A DNA stretch of 64,000 nucleotides, from positions 2,170,001-2,234,000 of the forward strand of contig NZ_CP071246.1 of the NCBI RefSeq assembly GCF_021496665.1, read 5' to 3'. A model generated the notes under the pieces. The model had not been told where the DNA came from. It worked only from the letters and a program-made list of their open reading frames with translations, and searched no databases. The translations under genes were made by a program, and so were the position numbers. The DNA comes from Corynebacterium sp. CNCTC7651. GTDB taxonomy: Bacteria > Actinomycetota > Actinomycetes > Mycobacteriales > Mycobacteriaceae. Positions 1 to 8,646 of this stretch are shown in pieces. The first letter of the stretch is position 1. Every line of letters starts with the position of its first letter.

Positions 1-549
1 GTCGAACGCCTCGCGCCCCACTAGCTCCGCGATTTGCCTGAACGGGGTGCCGGAGGTGGGACGGGAGGCGGAGCGCAAGTCGAAGTGCGCGTCGAAGTTG
101 ATTATCTGCATCGAGCCGAGCGCCTCGTAAGCGCCGCGGTGGGTGGCGAAAGAGGTTTCGTGACCGCCGCCGAGCACGACCGTGATTCCCTCTGTCCCTT
201 GCGCAGCGACGAGGTCGCGCACCCGGTCGGACAATTCGCGCTGGGCGCTCTCGAGGTTGTCTTCCTGGGTGGTCACCGTACCGGCGTCGATAAGCAGCCT
301 GCGCTCGTGGACGGCGAGGGAGCCGAGTGCGGCGCGCAACGCCTCGGGGCCGTCCGCGGCACCCTGGCGGCCGCCGTTGCGCTCCACGCCCTCATCGGAG
401 GCGAAGCCGAGCAGGTGCACTGCCCCCTCGGTCGGCTCGGAGGCGGTGTCCACCACGCTATGCCAGCGGGCGTGCTCGGGGCCGGGACCGTCATCGCGGC
501 CGGACCACGGGGAGGCGGGGGTGAAAAGCGGTGCAGATACGGTATTCAT
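1..549 (-). CDS. hutG: Formimidoylglutamase HutG (partial, C-terminus beyond the window)
   Basis: Hydrolyses N-formimidoyl-L-glutamate to glutamate and formamide, the last step of this version of histidine degradation. The 183 visible codons begin MNTVSAPLFTPASPW and show arginase-superfamily metal-site segments: GGGHE near residue 132 and NFDAHFDLR near residue 153, preceded by GVERNGGRQGA. The frame is open to base 1, so the C-terminal metal-binding part is missing from the window. It starts 37 bp from the divergent regulator gene. A TAGGCT -10-like hexamer lies 7 nt before the ATG, which suggests a leaderless transcript. It contains the first copy of the CGTCGATAAGC motif, read as Leu-Ile-Asp. 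Family assignment is firm; specificity rests on the hut neighbours. Confidence 0.93.
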   Translation of the reverse strand, partial: MNTVSAPLFTPASPWSGRDDGPGPEHARWHSVVDTASEPTEGAVHLLGFASDEGVERNGGRQGAADGPEALRAALGSLAVHERRLLIDAGTVTTQEDNLESAQRELSDRVRDLVAAQGTEGITVVLGGGHETSFATHRGAYEALGSMQIINFDAHFDLRSASRPTSGTPFRQIAELVGREAFD

Positions 550-586
550 GCGTCCCGAGCCTAGCCCCGTGGGCATACTGATGGCG
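550..586. promoter_or_regulatory. Divergent hutG/hutR promoter region, probably leaderless both ways
   Basis: Only 37 bp separate the hutG and hutR start codons. On the plus strand CATACT (574-579) ends 7 nt before the ATG at 587. On the minus strand TAGGCT (562-557) ends 7 nt before the ATG at 549. Such spacing is typical of leaderless actinobacterial transcripts. No clear operator palindrome is visible. Confidence 0.4.
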
Positions 587-1321
587 ATGAACAAGCCCCA
601 GGTCCCCGCTGCGCATAACGTCTTGCGCATTTTGGCCCTGCTATCCACCACGGACGCGCCGATTTCCGCCACCCGCATCCAGCGCGAACTGGGGTTGCCC
701 CGCTCCACCACCTACCACCTGCTGCGGGAGCTGGAGGATTCCGGCTTCGTGGTCCACCTGAGCTCGTCCAGCACATACGGTCTGGGGCTTGCGTCGTACC
801 GCATGGCGCAGGCGTACACCACGCAGCAGCCGCTGGTGCGCCTGGCCACCAAGCCGCTTGCGCGGATCGCGGAGCTTGCCGGGGGCTCGTCGCACTTGTC
901 GCGCCTGGCTGGGTCCGAGATCGTCTACCTGCACGAGGTGCGTGCGCCTGGCGCGGTATCGCTGATCACGGAGGTGGGCGTTCGTTTGCCGTCGCTGGCC
1001 ACCGCGTCGGGCCGCATCATGCTGGCGCAGCTGCCCGAGACGGAGCTGCGCGCCGTGTTCAACGCCTCGGGCGAGCGCCGCCGCTACAGCGAAGTAAAGG
1101 AACAGCTGGCCGCGTATCGACGCCAGGGGTTTGCCGACGAGCACGAAGAAATCTCTCCCGGCCAGGAATCTCTCGCCGTAGCTGTGCTCGACCACTTGTC
1201 GCGCCCGGCAGCGGCGTTGGCCGTAACATTCGCCGTGGGGAGCGCGAACCGAGAACAGCTGGTAGCAGCGCTTTCTGCCGCTGCCGCGCACCTGCGCACC
1301 CAATTCTTCGGCACCGTGTGA
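587..1321 (+). CDS. hutR: IclR-family transcriptional regulator of histidine utilisation
   Basis: 244-residue IclR-type regulator. An N-terminal winged helix-turn-helix (about residues 8-65, including RIQRELGLPRSTTYHLLREL) is followed by the IclR effector domain (about 75-240). IclR proteins sense a small ligand through the C-terminal domain. Its position, divergent from hutG and directly upstream of hutH, fits the HutR role described for corynebacterial hut clusters. The frame is open further upstream, and an alternative ATG at 581 sits only 1 nt after the -10-like CATACT, so 587 (MNKPQVPAAHN) is preferred for a leaderless start. The ligand (histidine or urocanate) is inferred from context. 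Confidence 0.85.
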   Translation: MNKPQVPAAHNVLRILALLSTTDAPISATRIQRELGLPRSTTYHLLRELEDSGFVVHLSSSSTYGLGLASYRMAQAYTTQQPLVRLATKPLARIAELAGGSSHLSRLAGSEIVYLHEVRAPGAVSLITEVGVRLPSLATASGRIMLAQLPETELRAVFNASGERRRYSEVKEQLAAYRRQGFADEHEEISPGQESLAVAVLDHLSRPAAALAVTFAVGSANREQLVAALSAAAAHLRTQFFGTV

Positions 1322-1354
1322 TTGCCGCCACTTGGATGATCTAGTATCGCGCCC

Positions 1355-2896
1355 ATGACACGTACTGTTTCTGTCGGAATCGGGGCTATGTCAATCGAGG
1401 ACGTTGTGGCCGTTGCACGCCACGGCGCCAAGGTCGCGCTCGACCCGGAGGCATTGGAAGAGATCGCCGCCACGCGCACCCGCATCGAGGAGCTGGCGGC
1501 GGATCCAACTCCCGTCTACGGCGTCTCCACCGGCTTCGGCGCCCTTGCCCGCCGCCATATCCCGGAGGATCTGCGCGCACAGCTTCAGCGCTCCCTGGTG
1601 CGCTCCCACGCCGCCGGTTCCGGCGCCGAGGTGGAAGAGGAAGTTATCCGCGCCCTCATGTTGCTTCGCCTATCCACCCTCTGCACCGGCCGCACGGGCG
1701 TGCGCCCCGTCGTGGCCGAGACCTACGCAGCCGTCCTGAACGCCGGCATCACCCCGGTGGTCTACGAGCACGGCTCTCTGGGTTGCTCCGGCGATCTCGC
1801 ACCTCTCGCGCACTGCGCGCTCGCGCTCCTCGGCGAAGGCGAGTGCCGCGTCCGCGGCGGGGAGATCGTGCCCTCAGGGCAGGCGCTTGCCGACGCAGGC
1901 ATTGCACCCCTCGTCTTGAAGGAAAAGGAGGGGTTGGCGCTGATCAACGGCACGGACGGCATGCTGGGCATGCTTTGCCTGGCCATCACGGATTTGAAAG
2001 AAGCCGCCAAGGTGGCAGACATTGCCGCCGCCATGACGGTGGAGGGGCTCACAGGCACGCTGACCGTGTTCGCAGACGACCTGCAGCAGCTGCGCCCCCA
2101 CCCCGGACAGGCCGATGCCGCGGCGAACATCCGCACCGTTGCTGCCGGGTCCCCAATTCTCGAGGCCGCCGCCGAAGAATTCAAGGAGAAGCAGGTGCAA
2201 GACGCCTACTCGGTGCGCTGCGCACCCCAAGTCGCCGGCGGTTTCCGCGACACCATCGCACACGCGGAACTGGTGGCAAACCGGGAGCTCGCCTCTGCGG
2301 TGGACAACCCCGTGGTGGCGTTGGACGGGCGGGTGTCATCGAACGGCAACTTCCACGGCGCGCCGGTTGCATACGCGCTCGACTTTCTGGCCATTGTGGT
2401 CGCGGATTTGGCGTCGATAAGCGAAAGGCGGACCGACCGCTTCCTGGACCCGGCGCGCAACCGCGGGCTGAACGCGTTCCTGGCAGAGGATCCAGGCGTG
2501 GACTCCGGCCACATGATTGCCCAGTACACCCAGGCCGGCATCGTCGGGGAGCTGAAGCGCAACGCGGTGCCCGCATCCGCAGATTCCATCCCGTCCTCGG
2601 CCATGCAAGAAGACCACGTTTCCATGGGCTGGTCCGCAGGGCGCAAACTGCGCCGAAGCATCGACGGGTTGCAGCGCGTGCTGGCGGTGGAGATCCTCAC
2701 CGCCGCTCGCGCGCTCGACATGCGCGCGGGTGAGCCGGCAACCGGCACTGGTGCCGCTGTTGCCGTACTGCGCCAGCATGTAGCCGGCCCTGGCCCCGAC
2801 CGTTTCCTCTCCCACGAAATCGAGCAATCCGTGAAGCTGGTCAAGGGCGGGGACTTCGTAGCGGCAGTGGAGGCCGCGGTCGGCGCCCTGCGGTAA
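1355..2896 (+). CDS. hutH: Histidine ammonia-lyase
   Basis: Deaminates L-histidine to trans-urocanate and ammonia, the committed step of histidine catabolism. The 513-residue length is normal. The MIO cofactor segment reads GSLGCSGDLAPL, with Cys-Ser-Gly where the classical triad is Ala-Ser-Gly; I recall Cys here in other actinobacterial HutH proteins, so it is probably not a defect. The SSNGNFHGAP segment is also present. Start: TAGTAT (1342-1347) ends 7 nt before the ATG and there is no Shine-Dalgarno sequence, consistent with a leaderless mRNA. It follows hutR by 33 bp. The CGTCGATAAGC motif at 2412-2422 forces Ser-Ile-Ser with a rare ATA codon. Confidence 0.95.
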   Translation: MTRTVSVGIGAMSIEDVVAVARHGAKVALDPEALEEIAATRTRIEELAADPTPVYGVSTGFGALARRHIPEDLRAQLQRSLVRSHAAGSGAEVEEEVIRALMLLRLSTLCTGRTGVRPVVAETYAAVLNAGITPVVYEHGSLGCSGDLAPLAHCALALLGEGECRVRGGEIVPSGQALADAGIAPLVLKEKEGLALINGTDGMLGMLCLAITDLKEAAKVADIAAAMTVEGLTGTLTVFADDLQQLRPHPGQADAAANIRTVAAGSPILEAAAEEFKEKQVQDAYSVRCAPQVAGGFRDTIAHAELVANRELASAVDNPVVALDGRVSSNGNFHGAPVAYALDFLAIVVADLASISERRTDRFLDPARNRGLNAFLAEDPGVDSGHMIAQYTQAGIVGELKRNAVPASADSIPSSAMQEDHVSMGWSAGRKLRRSIDGLQRVLAVEILTAARALDMRAGEPATGTGAAVAVLRQHVAGPGPDRFLSHEIEQSVKLVKGGDFVAAVEAAVGALR

Positions 2897-3020
2897 CCCG
2901 GGCACTGCCCTGTCTCGCATCCCAGACAACTCCTGCGATTAGCCCATTGTGACCAGCGGGATTCTCCATAGACTGTCGCCCACACCATAGTTCTGCATCG
3001 AGTGTGATTGGAGTCTCATA

Positions 3021-4187
3021 ATGGCTGGCCGGTACCCGAATGGCGATTTCTACGACTTTGAAAGCGAGCTGCCCGCAGAGGAAAAAGAGATCCTCTACCG
3101 GGTGCGCGAGTGGGCGCAGGAGAAGGTTCTCCCCATCGCGGTGGACCACTGGAACCGCTCCGAGTTTCCGCATGAGCTGCTGCCGTCCATCAGCGAGCTG
3201 AACATCATCAGCCTCGTGCGCGGCCAGGGGCGTTCCCGCCTGCTGGCTGGCCTGGTTACCGCGGAGATCCACCGCGCGGACGGCTCCGTCGGCACCTTCC
3301 TCTCGGGCCAGGACGGCCTGTTCACGGGCAGCATCGAGCTGCTCGGCTCGGAGGAGCAGAAGGAGCGTTGGCTCGACGACCTCTACGCCGTACGCAAGAC
3401 CGGCGTGCTCGCCATCACCGAACCGGAGGCTGGCTCCGACGTCGCCCAGGGCATGCGCACCACCGCCACCAAGGTGGACGGCGGGTGGGTCCTCAACGGC
3501 GCCAAACGCTGGATCGGAAACGCCACCTTCTCGGACTACGTCGCCGTCTACGCGCGCGACCCGGAGGATGAGCAGGTCAAGGGCTTTATCGTGGACACCA
3601 CCGCGGAGGGCTACACCGCCACCCTGATGGAAAACCGCATTGCCATTCGCGCGGTGCAGAACGCCGATATCACGCTCGACAACGTTTTCGTGCCGGACAG
3701 CGACAAGCTGGAGGGCGCGAACTCCTTTAAGGACATCAACAAGGTGTTCAAGAGCGCGCGTTCCACGGTGGGCTGGCAAGCAGTGGGCACCCAGATGGGC
3801 GCGCTCGACGTGGCGCTGGGTTACGCGGACGAGCGCATCCAGTTCGGCAAGAAGATCTCCTCGTTCCAGCTCAACCAGAACAAGCTCGCTACCATGCAGG
3901 GCAACCTGGTCGCCAGCGAGTCCATGATGGCGCAGCTTGCGCGCATGGAGGACCGCGGCTCCGCCAACAACGAGCAGTCCGCACTGGCCAAGGCGTTCAC
4001 CTCCAAGCTCATGCGTGAATCCGTGGCGCTCGGCCGCGAGATCATGGGCGGCAACGGCCTGATCTCGGATTACCGCATGGCCAAGATCTTCAACGATGCG
4101 GAGGCGATCTACTCCTACGAGGGCACCTACGACATCAACCAGCTCATTGTCGGCCGCGCCATCACCGGCGAATCCGCGTTCGTGTAG
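3021..4187 (+). CDS. Acyl-CoA dehydrogenase, glutaryl-CoA dehydrogenase-like
   Basis: 388-residue FAD-dependent acyl-CoA dehydrogenase. AITEPEAGSDV (about residue 133) is the acyl-CoA/FAD-binding signature. The C-terminus has YSYEGTYDINQLIVGRAITG with the probable catalytic base Glu367 in YEGT, the position used by glutaryl-CoA and other group-2 dehydrogenases. The ending resembles glutaryl-CoA dehydrogenase more than fatty-acyl enzymes. It is followed after 13 bp by a class III CoA-transferase, the pairing expected for activating and oxidising a dicarboxylate such as glutarate. Electrons would go to ETF, and etfBA lie at the far end of this window. Why it sits inside the hut cluster is not obvious. 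Substrate is inferred. Confidence 0.8.
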   Translation: MAGRYPNGDFYDFESELPAEEKEILYRVREWAQEKVLPIAVDHWNRSEFPHELLPSISELNIISLVRGQGRSRLLAGLVTAEIHRADGSVGTFLSGQDGLFTGSIELLGSEEQKERWLDDLYAVRKTGVLAITEPEAGSDVAQGMRTTATKVDGGWVLNGAKRWIGNATFSDYVAVYARDPEDEQVKGFIVDTTAEGYTATLMENRIAIRAVQNADITLDNVFVPDSDKLEGANSFKDINKVFKSARSTVGWQAVGTQMGALDVALGYADERIQFGKKISSFQLNQNKLATMQGNLVASESMMAQLARMEDRGSANNEQSALAKAFTSKLMRESVALGREIMGGNGLISDYRMAKIFNDAEAIYSYEGTYDINQLIVGRAITGESAFV

Positions 4188-4200
4188 GAGGCGCAACACC

Positions 4201-5337
4201 ATGAATGCACCGCTTCACGGCATCCGCGTCCTCGACCTCTCCCGCGTGCTCGCCGGCCCCTTCTGCTCCATGATTTTGGCGGATCTCGGCGCCGAAGTCA
4301 TCAAGGTCGAGTCTCCCTGGGGCGACGATTCGCGCCAGTTCGGACCCTTCGTCGACGGCACCTCCGCGTACTACCGCTTGTTCAACCGCTCGAAGATGGG
4401 CATCACGCTCGACTTCAAGCAGGAGGACGACAAGGAGGTGCTGCGCGATCTGGTCCGCCGCTCCGATGTCGTCGTCGAAAACTTCCGCCCGGGCGTGCTG
4501 AAGAAGCTGGGCCTGGCACCGGAGGAACTGTTGGAGATCAACCCCCGCCTCGTCGTCACCAGCATCTCCGGCTTCGGCCAAACCAGCTCGCTTGCCAAGG
4601 AGCCGGCATACGACCTGGTCGCGCAGGCGATGAGCGGGCTGATGTCCGTCACTGGCTGGCCCACCAGCAAACCCACCCGAGTGGGCATCTCGCTCGGTGA
4701 CCTGGTTCCGGGCCTCTATGCCGCGCTCGGCACCGTCTCCGCTCTCTACCAGCGCGAAACCACCGGCAAGGGCCAGCACATCGACCTCGCCATGTACGAC
4801 TCGCTCGTCTCTGTCATGGAGTCCGTGGGCATGCGCGCGCTTTACGACGACGTTCCGCCCACCCGTATCGGCAACGATCACGGCCTCTCCGCCCCGTTTT
4901 CCACATACGCGACGAAAGACGGCGACGTGGTCATCGCCATCACCACGAACCGGTTGTTCGAGCGGTTGGCCAACGCGCTGGGGATCCCGGAGTTGGCGAC
5001 CGACCACCGCTTTGCGGAGCCAGTCGCCCGCTCCGAGAACCGGGTTGCGTTGCGCGAGCTGATTGAGGAGGCACTGAGCACCAAGACACTCTCGGAGACC
5101 ATCGCACTGTTCGGGGAGCACGGCGTGCCCACCGCCCGCGTGTATGACCTCGATGAGGCGTTGCGCAGCCCGTTCGCGCAGGAGCGCGGCGTGGTAGTCG
5201 AAGAATCGGATGGGTTCCGCACCCTCGCGTCCCCGCTCAAGCTGGACGGCATGGATGCCCCGAGGCCCGCCCCGGAGCTGGGACAGCACAACGACAGCAT
5301 TCAGTCCTGGCTGGGCGAAGACCCGCGCACCACCTGA
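4201..5337 (+). CDS. CaiB/BaiF-type (class III) CoA-transferase
   Basis: 378-residue family III CoA-transferase. The N-terminal Rossmann segment GIRVLDLSRVLAGPFCSMIL and GAEVIKVE are classic CaiB/BaiF features. The expected catalytic aspartate is Asp195 in HIDLAMYDS, which would carry the acyl-CoA anhydride intermediate. GGAGG ends 10 nt before the ATG at 4201, so this start is preferred over longer in-frame options that run into the dehydrogenase gene. Tight coupling to the glutaryl-CoA-dehydrogenase-like gene suggests it supplies that enzyme with its acyl-CoA. Acyl donor and acceptor cannot be read from sequence. Confidence 0.85.
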   Translation: MNAPLHGIRVLDLSRVLAGPFCSMILADLGAEVIKVESPWGDDSRQFGPFVDGTSAYYRLFNRSKMGITLDFKQEDDKEVLRDLVRRSDVVVENFRPGVLKKLGLAPEELLEINPRLVVTSISGFGQTSSLAKEPAYDLVAQAMSGLMSVTGWPTSKPTRVGISLGDLVPGLYAALGTVSALYQRETTGKGQHIDLAMYDSLVSVMESVGMRALYDDVPPTRIGNDHGLSAPFSTYATKDGDVVIAITTNRLFERLANALGIPELATDHRFAEPVARSENRVALRELIEEALSTKTLSETIALFGEHGVPTARVYDLDEALRSPFAQERGVVVEESDGFRTLASPLKLDGMDAPRPAPELGQHNDSIQSWLGEDPRTT

Positions 5338-5359
5338 TTTCCGCACAAGGAGCGTCACC

Positions 5360-6757
5360 ATGGAGGACACCATCAACACCCGCCGCGGCGGTAGCACCCG
5401 TTGGATCCGGGGCGAAGGCATCGCACCCGTTCCATCACTCCCGGAACCCCACGAGGTAGACAACCCCAATCCCTCGAATAAATGGAGGTTCTTCCTCTAC
5501 AGCGCCATCGGCTCGTTCGCGTTCTTCGTTCCGTTCACTGTCGGGGAGAAGAACACGATCTTGCTCGACCACATCGTGGGCTGGCTGCAGTCCACGTTCA
5601 GCGGGGCCCTTCCGTACATCACCCTGGTCATGATCACGGCTGGGGCACTCTACCAGTTTGTTTCCGGCAAATGGCGCGAAGATATTGCACGAGCCATCTT
5701 CGCGTTCCTGTCTGCGCTGGCAGTAGTGCTGTGCGCCATGCTGGTGTTCGGCTTCGGGCCCGCATTCCTCTTCGAAGATCGCCTCGGACCGTTCATTCTG
5801 AACAAGCTGGTGATCCCGGTCGGTCTCCTCATCCCGGTGGGTGCCGTCTTCCTCGGCCTCCTCGTGGGTTTCGGACTGATGGAGTTCATCGGCGTGATGG
5901 TGCAGCGCTTCATGCGCCCCGTCTACCGCACCCCCGGCAAATCGGCAGTCGACGCAGTGGCATCCTTCCTCGGCTCCTACTCGCTGGGCCTGCTGATCAC
6001 CAACCGCGTTTACCGCACCGGCGGGTACAGCGCCCGCGAGGCGTCGATCATCGCGGCGGGCTTCTCCACCGCATCGGCGACGTTCATGGTTGTGGTGGCC
6101 CGCACGCTCGACCTCATGCACATCTGGGGCGTGTACTTCGCGGTCACGCTCATTGTGTGCTTCCTTGTCACCGTCGTCATCGTCCGCATCCCCCCCTTGA
6201 GCACCATTCCGGACGAGTACTACCCCGGCGCAACGCCGCAGCCGGAGGAGCGCGTCGAGGGCAACGTCGTCGCCGCCGCGTGGAAGGAAGCGATGACCTT
6301 CCTGGCACAGGCGGATTCGCTTCCCAAGACCATCTGGCGCAACTTCAAGGACGGCATCCTGATGACCATCCAGGTCATCCCGGGGATCATGGCAGTGGGC
6401 ATTATCGGTTTGGCGCTGGCTTTCTACACACCGGTATTCAAGGTGCTCGGCGTGCTGTTCTACCCGCTGGCGTGGGTGTTGCAGATGCCGGATCCGTGGC
6501 TGGCCTCGGAGGCGTTCGCCATCGGACTGTCCGAGCTTTTCCTCCCCGCGACACTGGTGGCGGGCAACGAGTCCGACATCCTGCGCTTCACCGTCGGTGT
6601 GGTTTCCATTAGCCAGGTGTTCTTCTTCTCGTCCATGATCCCGGCCGTGCTGGCAACGGATATCCCGCTGAAAATCAGGCACATGGTGATCATCTGGTTC
6701 CAGCGCGTGGTGCTCTCCATCCTCCTCACCGTGCCGATCGCGCACTTGATTTTCTAA
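5360..6757 (+). CDS. YjiH-family membrane protein with nucleoside-recognition (gate) domain
   Basis: 465-residue polytopic inner-membrane protein with roughly ten hydrophobic segments and a hydrophilic N-terminus of about 45 residues. The overall pattern is that of YjiH/gate-domain proteins, an uncharacterised family that I recall often accompanies histidine-utilisation genes. It follows the CoA-transferase by 22 bp with AAGGAG before the ATG, so it probably belongs to the same transcript. A transport role for histidine, urocanate or a dicarboxylate is plausible from context but not shown. A hairpin terminator follows, separating it from hutU. Confidence 0.7.
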   Translation: MEDTINTRRGGSTRWIRGEGIAPVPSLPEPHEVDNPNPSNKWRFFLYSAIGSFAFFVPFTVGEKNTILLDHIVGWLQSTFSGALPYITLVMITAGALYQFVSGKWREDIARAIFAFLSALAVVLCAMLVFGFGPAFLFEDRLGPFILNKLVIPVGLLIPVGAVFLGLLVGFGLMEFIGVMVQRFMRPVYRTPGKSAVDAVASFLGSYSLGLLITNRVYRTGGYSAREASIIAAGFSTASATFMVVVARTLDLMHIWGVYFAVTLIVCFLVTVVIVRIPPLSTIPDEYYPGATPQPEERVEGNVVAAAWKEAMTFLAQADSLPKTIWRNFKDGILMTIQVIPGIMAVGIIGLALAFYTPVFKVLGVLFYPLAWVLQMPDPWLASEAFAIGLSELFLPATLVAGNESDILRFTVGVVSISQVFFFSSMIPAVLATDIPLKIRHMVIIWFQRVVLSILLTVPIAHLIF

Positions 6758-6763
6758 ATCCCA

Positions 6764-6808
6764 ACCCGAGTGAACACCCGTGCACCCGCGCGCAGCGCTC
6801 GGGTTTTC
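6764..6808 (+). terminator. Rho-independent terminator after the YjiH-type gene
   Basis: AACCCGAG (6764-6771) pairs with CTCGGGTT (6798-6805), followed by TTTT. It lies just after the yjiH-like stop and implies hutU has its own promoter in 6809-6929. Confidence 0.6.
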
Positions 6809-6929
6809 ACCCCCCCACCCGTCGGTCTCGGATGCGAGACAGACGACGACAAAACACACTTTCTCGACGTTGTGACCGGCGTTACTCTCAAACCGGTAGC
6901 ACGATTAGGCAACATGAAAGGACACCCTC

Positions 6930-8621
6930 ATGGCAAAGAACTGGTCCGAAGGCGCACGCGAGGTCCGCGCACCCCGCGGCACTGAGCTCACCGCGAAGTC
7001 CTGGCAGACTGAGGCGCCGCTGCGCATGCTGCAGAACAACCTGGACCCCGAGGTGGCGGAGCGCCCGGACGATCTGGTGGTCTACGGCGGCACCGGCCGT
7101 GCCGCCCGCAGCTGGGAAGCGTTCGACGCAATCGTGGAGACCCTGAAGGACCTCGAGTCCGACGAGACGCTCCTGGTGCAGTCCGGCAAGCCGGTGGGTG
7201 TGTGGAAGACCAACGAGTGGGCACCGCGCGTGCTCATCGCCAACTCCAACCTGGTGGGCGACTGGGCGAACTGGGAGCACTTCCGCGAGCTGGAGGATGA
7301 GGGCCTGATGATGTACGGCCAGATGACCGCCGGCTCCTGGATCTACATTGCCACCCAGGGCATCCTGCAGGGCACCTTCGAGACCTTCGCGGCCGTGGCC
7401 CGCAAGCGTTTCGACGGCACCCTAGCCGGCACCCTGACGCTGACCGGCGGCTGCGGCGGTATGGGCGGCGCACAGCCGCTGTCCGTCACCTTGAACGGCG
7501 GCGCCTGCCTGATCGTGGATGTGGATGAGTCCCGCCTCAAGCGCCGCCAGGCAAAGCGCTACCTGGACGAGGTGACCACGGACCTCGAGGAGGCCATCAA
7601 GCTGGTCACCGCCGCGAAGGAGGAGAAGCGCCCGCTCTCCGTCGGCCTCGTGGGCAACGCCGCCGAGGTCTTCCCGGAGATGCTGCGCCGCCACCGCGCG
7701 GGTGAGCTGACCGTGGACATTGTCACCGACCAGACCTCGGCGCATGACCCGCTGTCTTACCTGCCCACCGAGCACACCGTGGAGGAGTGGCACACCGAGG
7801 CGGCCGCGGACCCGGTCACCTTCACCAAGAAGGCCCGCGAGTCCATGGCCGCCCAGGTGCAGGCGATGGTGGAGTTCCAGGACGAGGGCGCGGAGGTGTT
7901 CGACTACGGCAACTCCATCCGCGATGAGGCCCGCAAGGCCGGTTACGGCCGCGCGTTCGAGTTCCCGGGCTTCGTGCCCGCCTACATCCGCCCGCTGTTC
8001 TGCGAGGGCCTCGGCCCCTTCCGCTGGGTGGCGCTGTCCGGCGACCCGGAGGACATCAAGGTCACCGACCAGGCCATCAAGGAAGCGTTCCCGGACAACG
8101 AGCACCTGCACCGCTGGCTGGACGCCGCGGAGGAGTACGTGGAGTTCGAGGGCCTGCCCGCCCGCATCTGCTGGCTGGGCTACGGCGAGCGCGACAAGGC
8201 CGGCGTGATCTTCAACAACCTTGTCCGCGAGGGCAAGGTGAAGGCCCCGATCGTGATCGGCCGCGACCACCTCGACTCCGGTTCTGTCGCCTCCCCGTAC
8301 CGCGAGACGGAGTCCATGCTGGACGGCACGGACGCGGTGGCGGACTGGCCGCTGCTCAACGCCATGACCGCAGTTGCCGGCGGCGCAACCTGGGTGTCCA
8401 TTCACCACGGCGGCGGCCTGGGCATGGGCCGCTCCATCCACACCGGCCAGGTCACCGTCGCGGACGGCACCGAGATCGCGGAGGCGAAGCTGCGCGCGGT
8501 GCTGACCAACGATCCGGGCATGGGCGTGATCCGCCACGTGGACTCCGGCTACACCCGCGCACACGAGGTGGCGGAGGAGCGCGGCGTGCGCATCCCGATG
8601 CCGTTCAACGCACGCGACTAA
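6930..8621 (+). CDS. hutU: Urocanate hydratase (urocanase)
   Basis: Converts trans-urocanate to 4-imidazolone-5-propionate with tightly bound NAD+. 563 residues, normal size. The NAD-binding glycine-rich loop [11 protein letters not shown] is near residue 170. The catalytic-domain segments [20 protein letters not shown] and [15 protein letters not shown] are typical of urocanases. GAAAGGA precedes the ATG. hutI follows 25 bp downstream in the same direction, so the two are likely cotranscribed, apart from the hutH-led unit. Confidence 0.96.
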   Translation: MAKNWSEGAREVRAPRGTELTAKSWQTEAPLRMLQNNLDPEVAERPDDLVVYGGTGRAARSWEAFDAIVETLKDLESDETLLVQSGKPVGVWKTNEWAPRVLIANSNLVGDWANWEHFRELEDEGLMMYGQMTAGSWIYIATQGILQGTFETFAAVARKRFDGTLAGTLTLTGGCGGMGGAQPLSVTLNGGACLIVDVDESRLKRRQAKRYLDEVTTDLEEAIKLVTAAKEEKRPLSVGLVGNAAEVFPEMLRRHRAGELTVDIVTDQTSAHDPLSYLPTEHTVEEWHTEAAADPVTFTKKARESMAAQVQAMVEFQDEGAEVFDYGNSIRDEARKAGYGRAFEFPGFVPAYIRPLFCEGLGPFRWVALSGDPEDIKVTDQAIKEAFPDNEHLHRWLDAAEEYVEFEGLPARICWLGYGERDKAGVIFNNLVREGKVKAPIVIGRDHLDSGSVASPYRETESMLDGTDAVADWPLLNAMTAVAGGATWVSIHHGGGLGMGRSIHTGQVTVADGTEIAEAKLRAVLTNDPGMGVIRHVDSGYTRAHEVAEERGVRIPMPFNARD

Positions 8622-8646
8622 CCCCATCCACGCTGGAAAGGACACC

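Noticed and set aside
2841..4202. Long minus-strand frame opposite the acyl-CoA dehydrogenase gene
   Set aside because: It is the GC-rich antisense shadow of a well-conserved plus-strand gene and shows no protein-family features. The same applies to other long antisense frames (for example 4162-5469, 7422-8894, 52319-54523, 54908-56521, 60933-62795).
550..6929. A HutR-type operator in the hut intergenic regions
   Set aside because: I looked by eye for a palindrome resembling the TCTGwwATwCCAGA motif I recall for C. resistens HutR and found no convincing match in the spacers before hutG/hutR, hutH or hutU.
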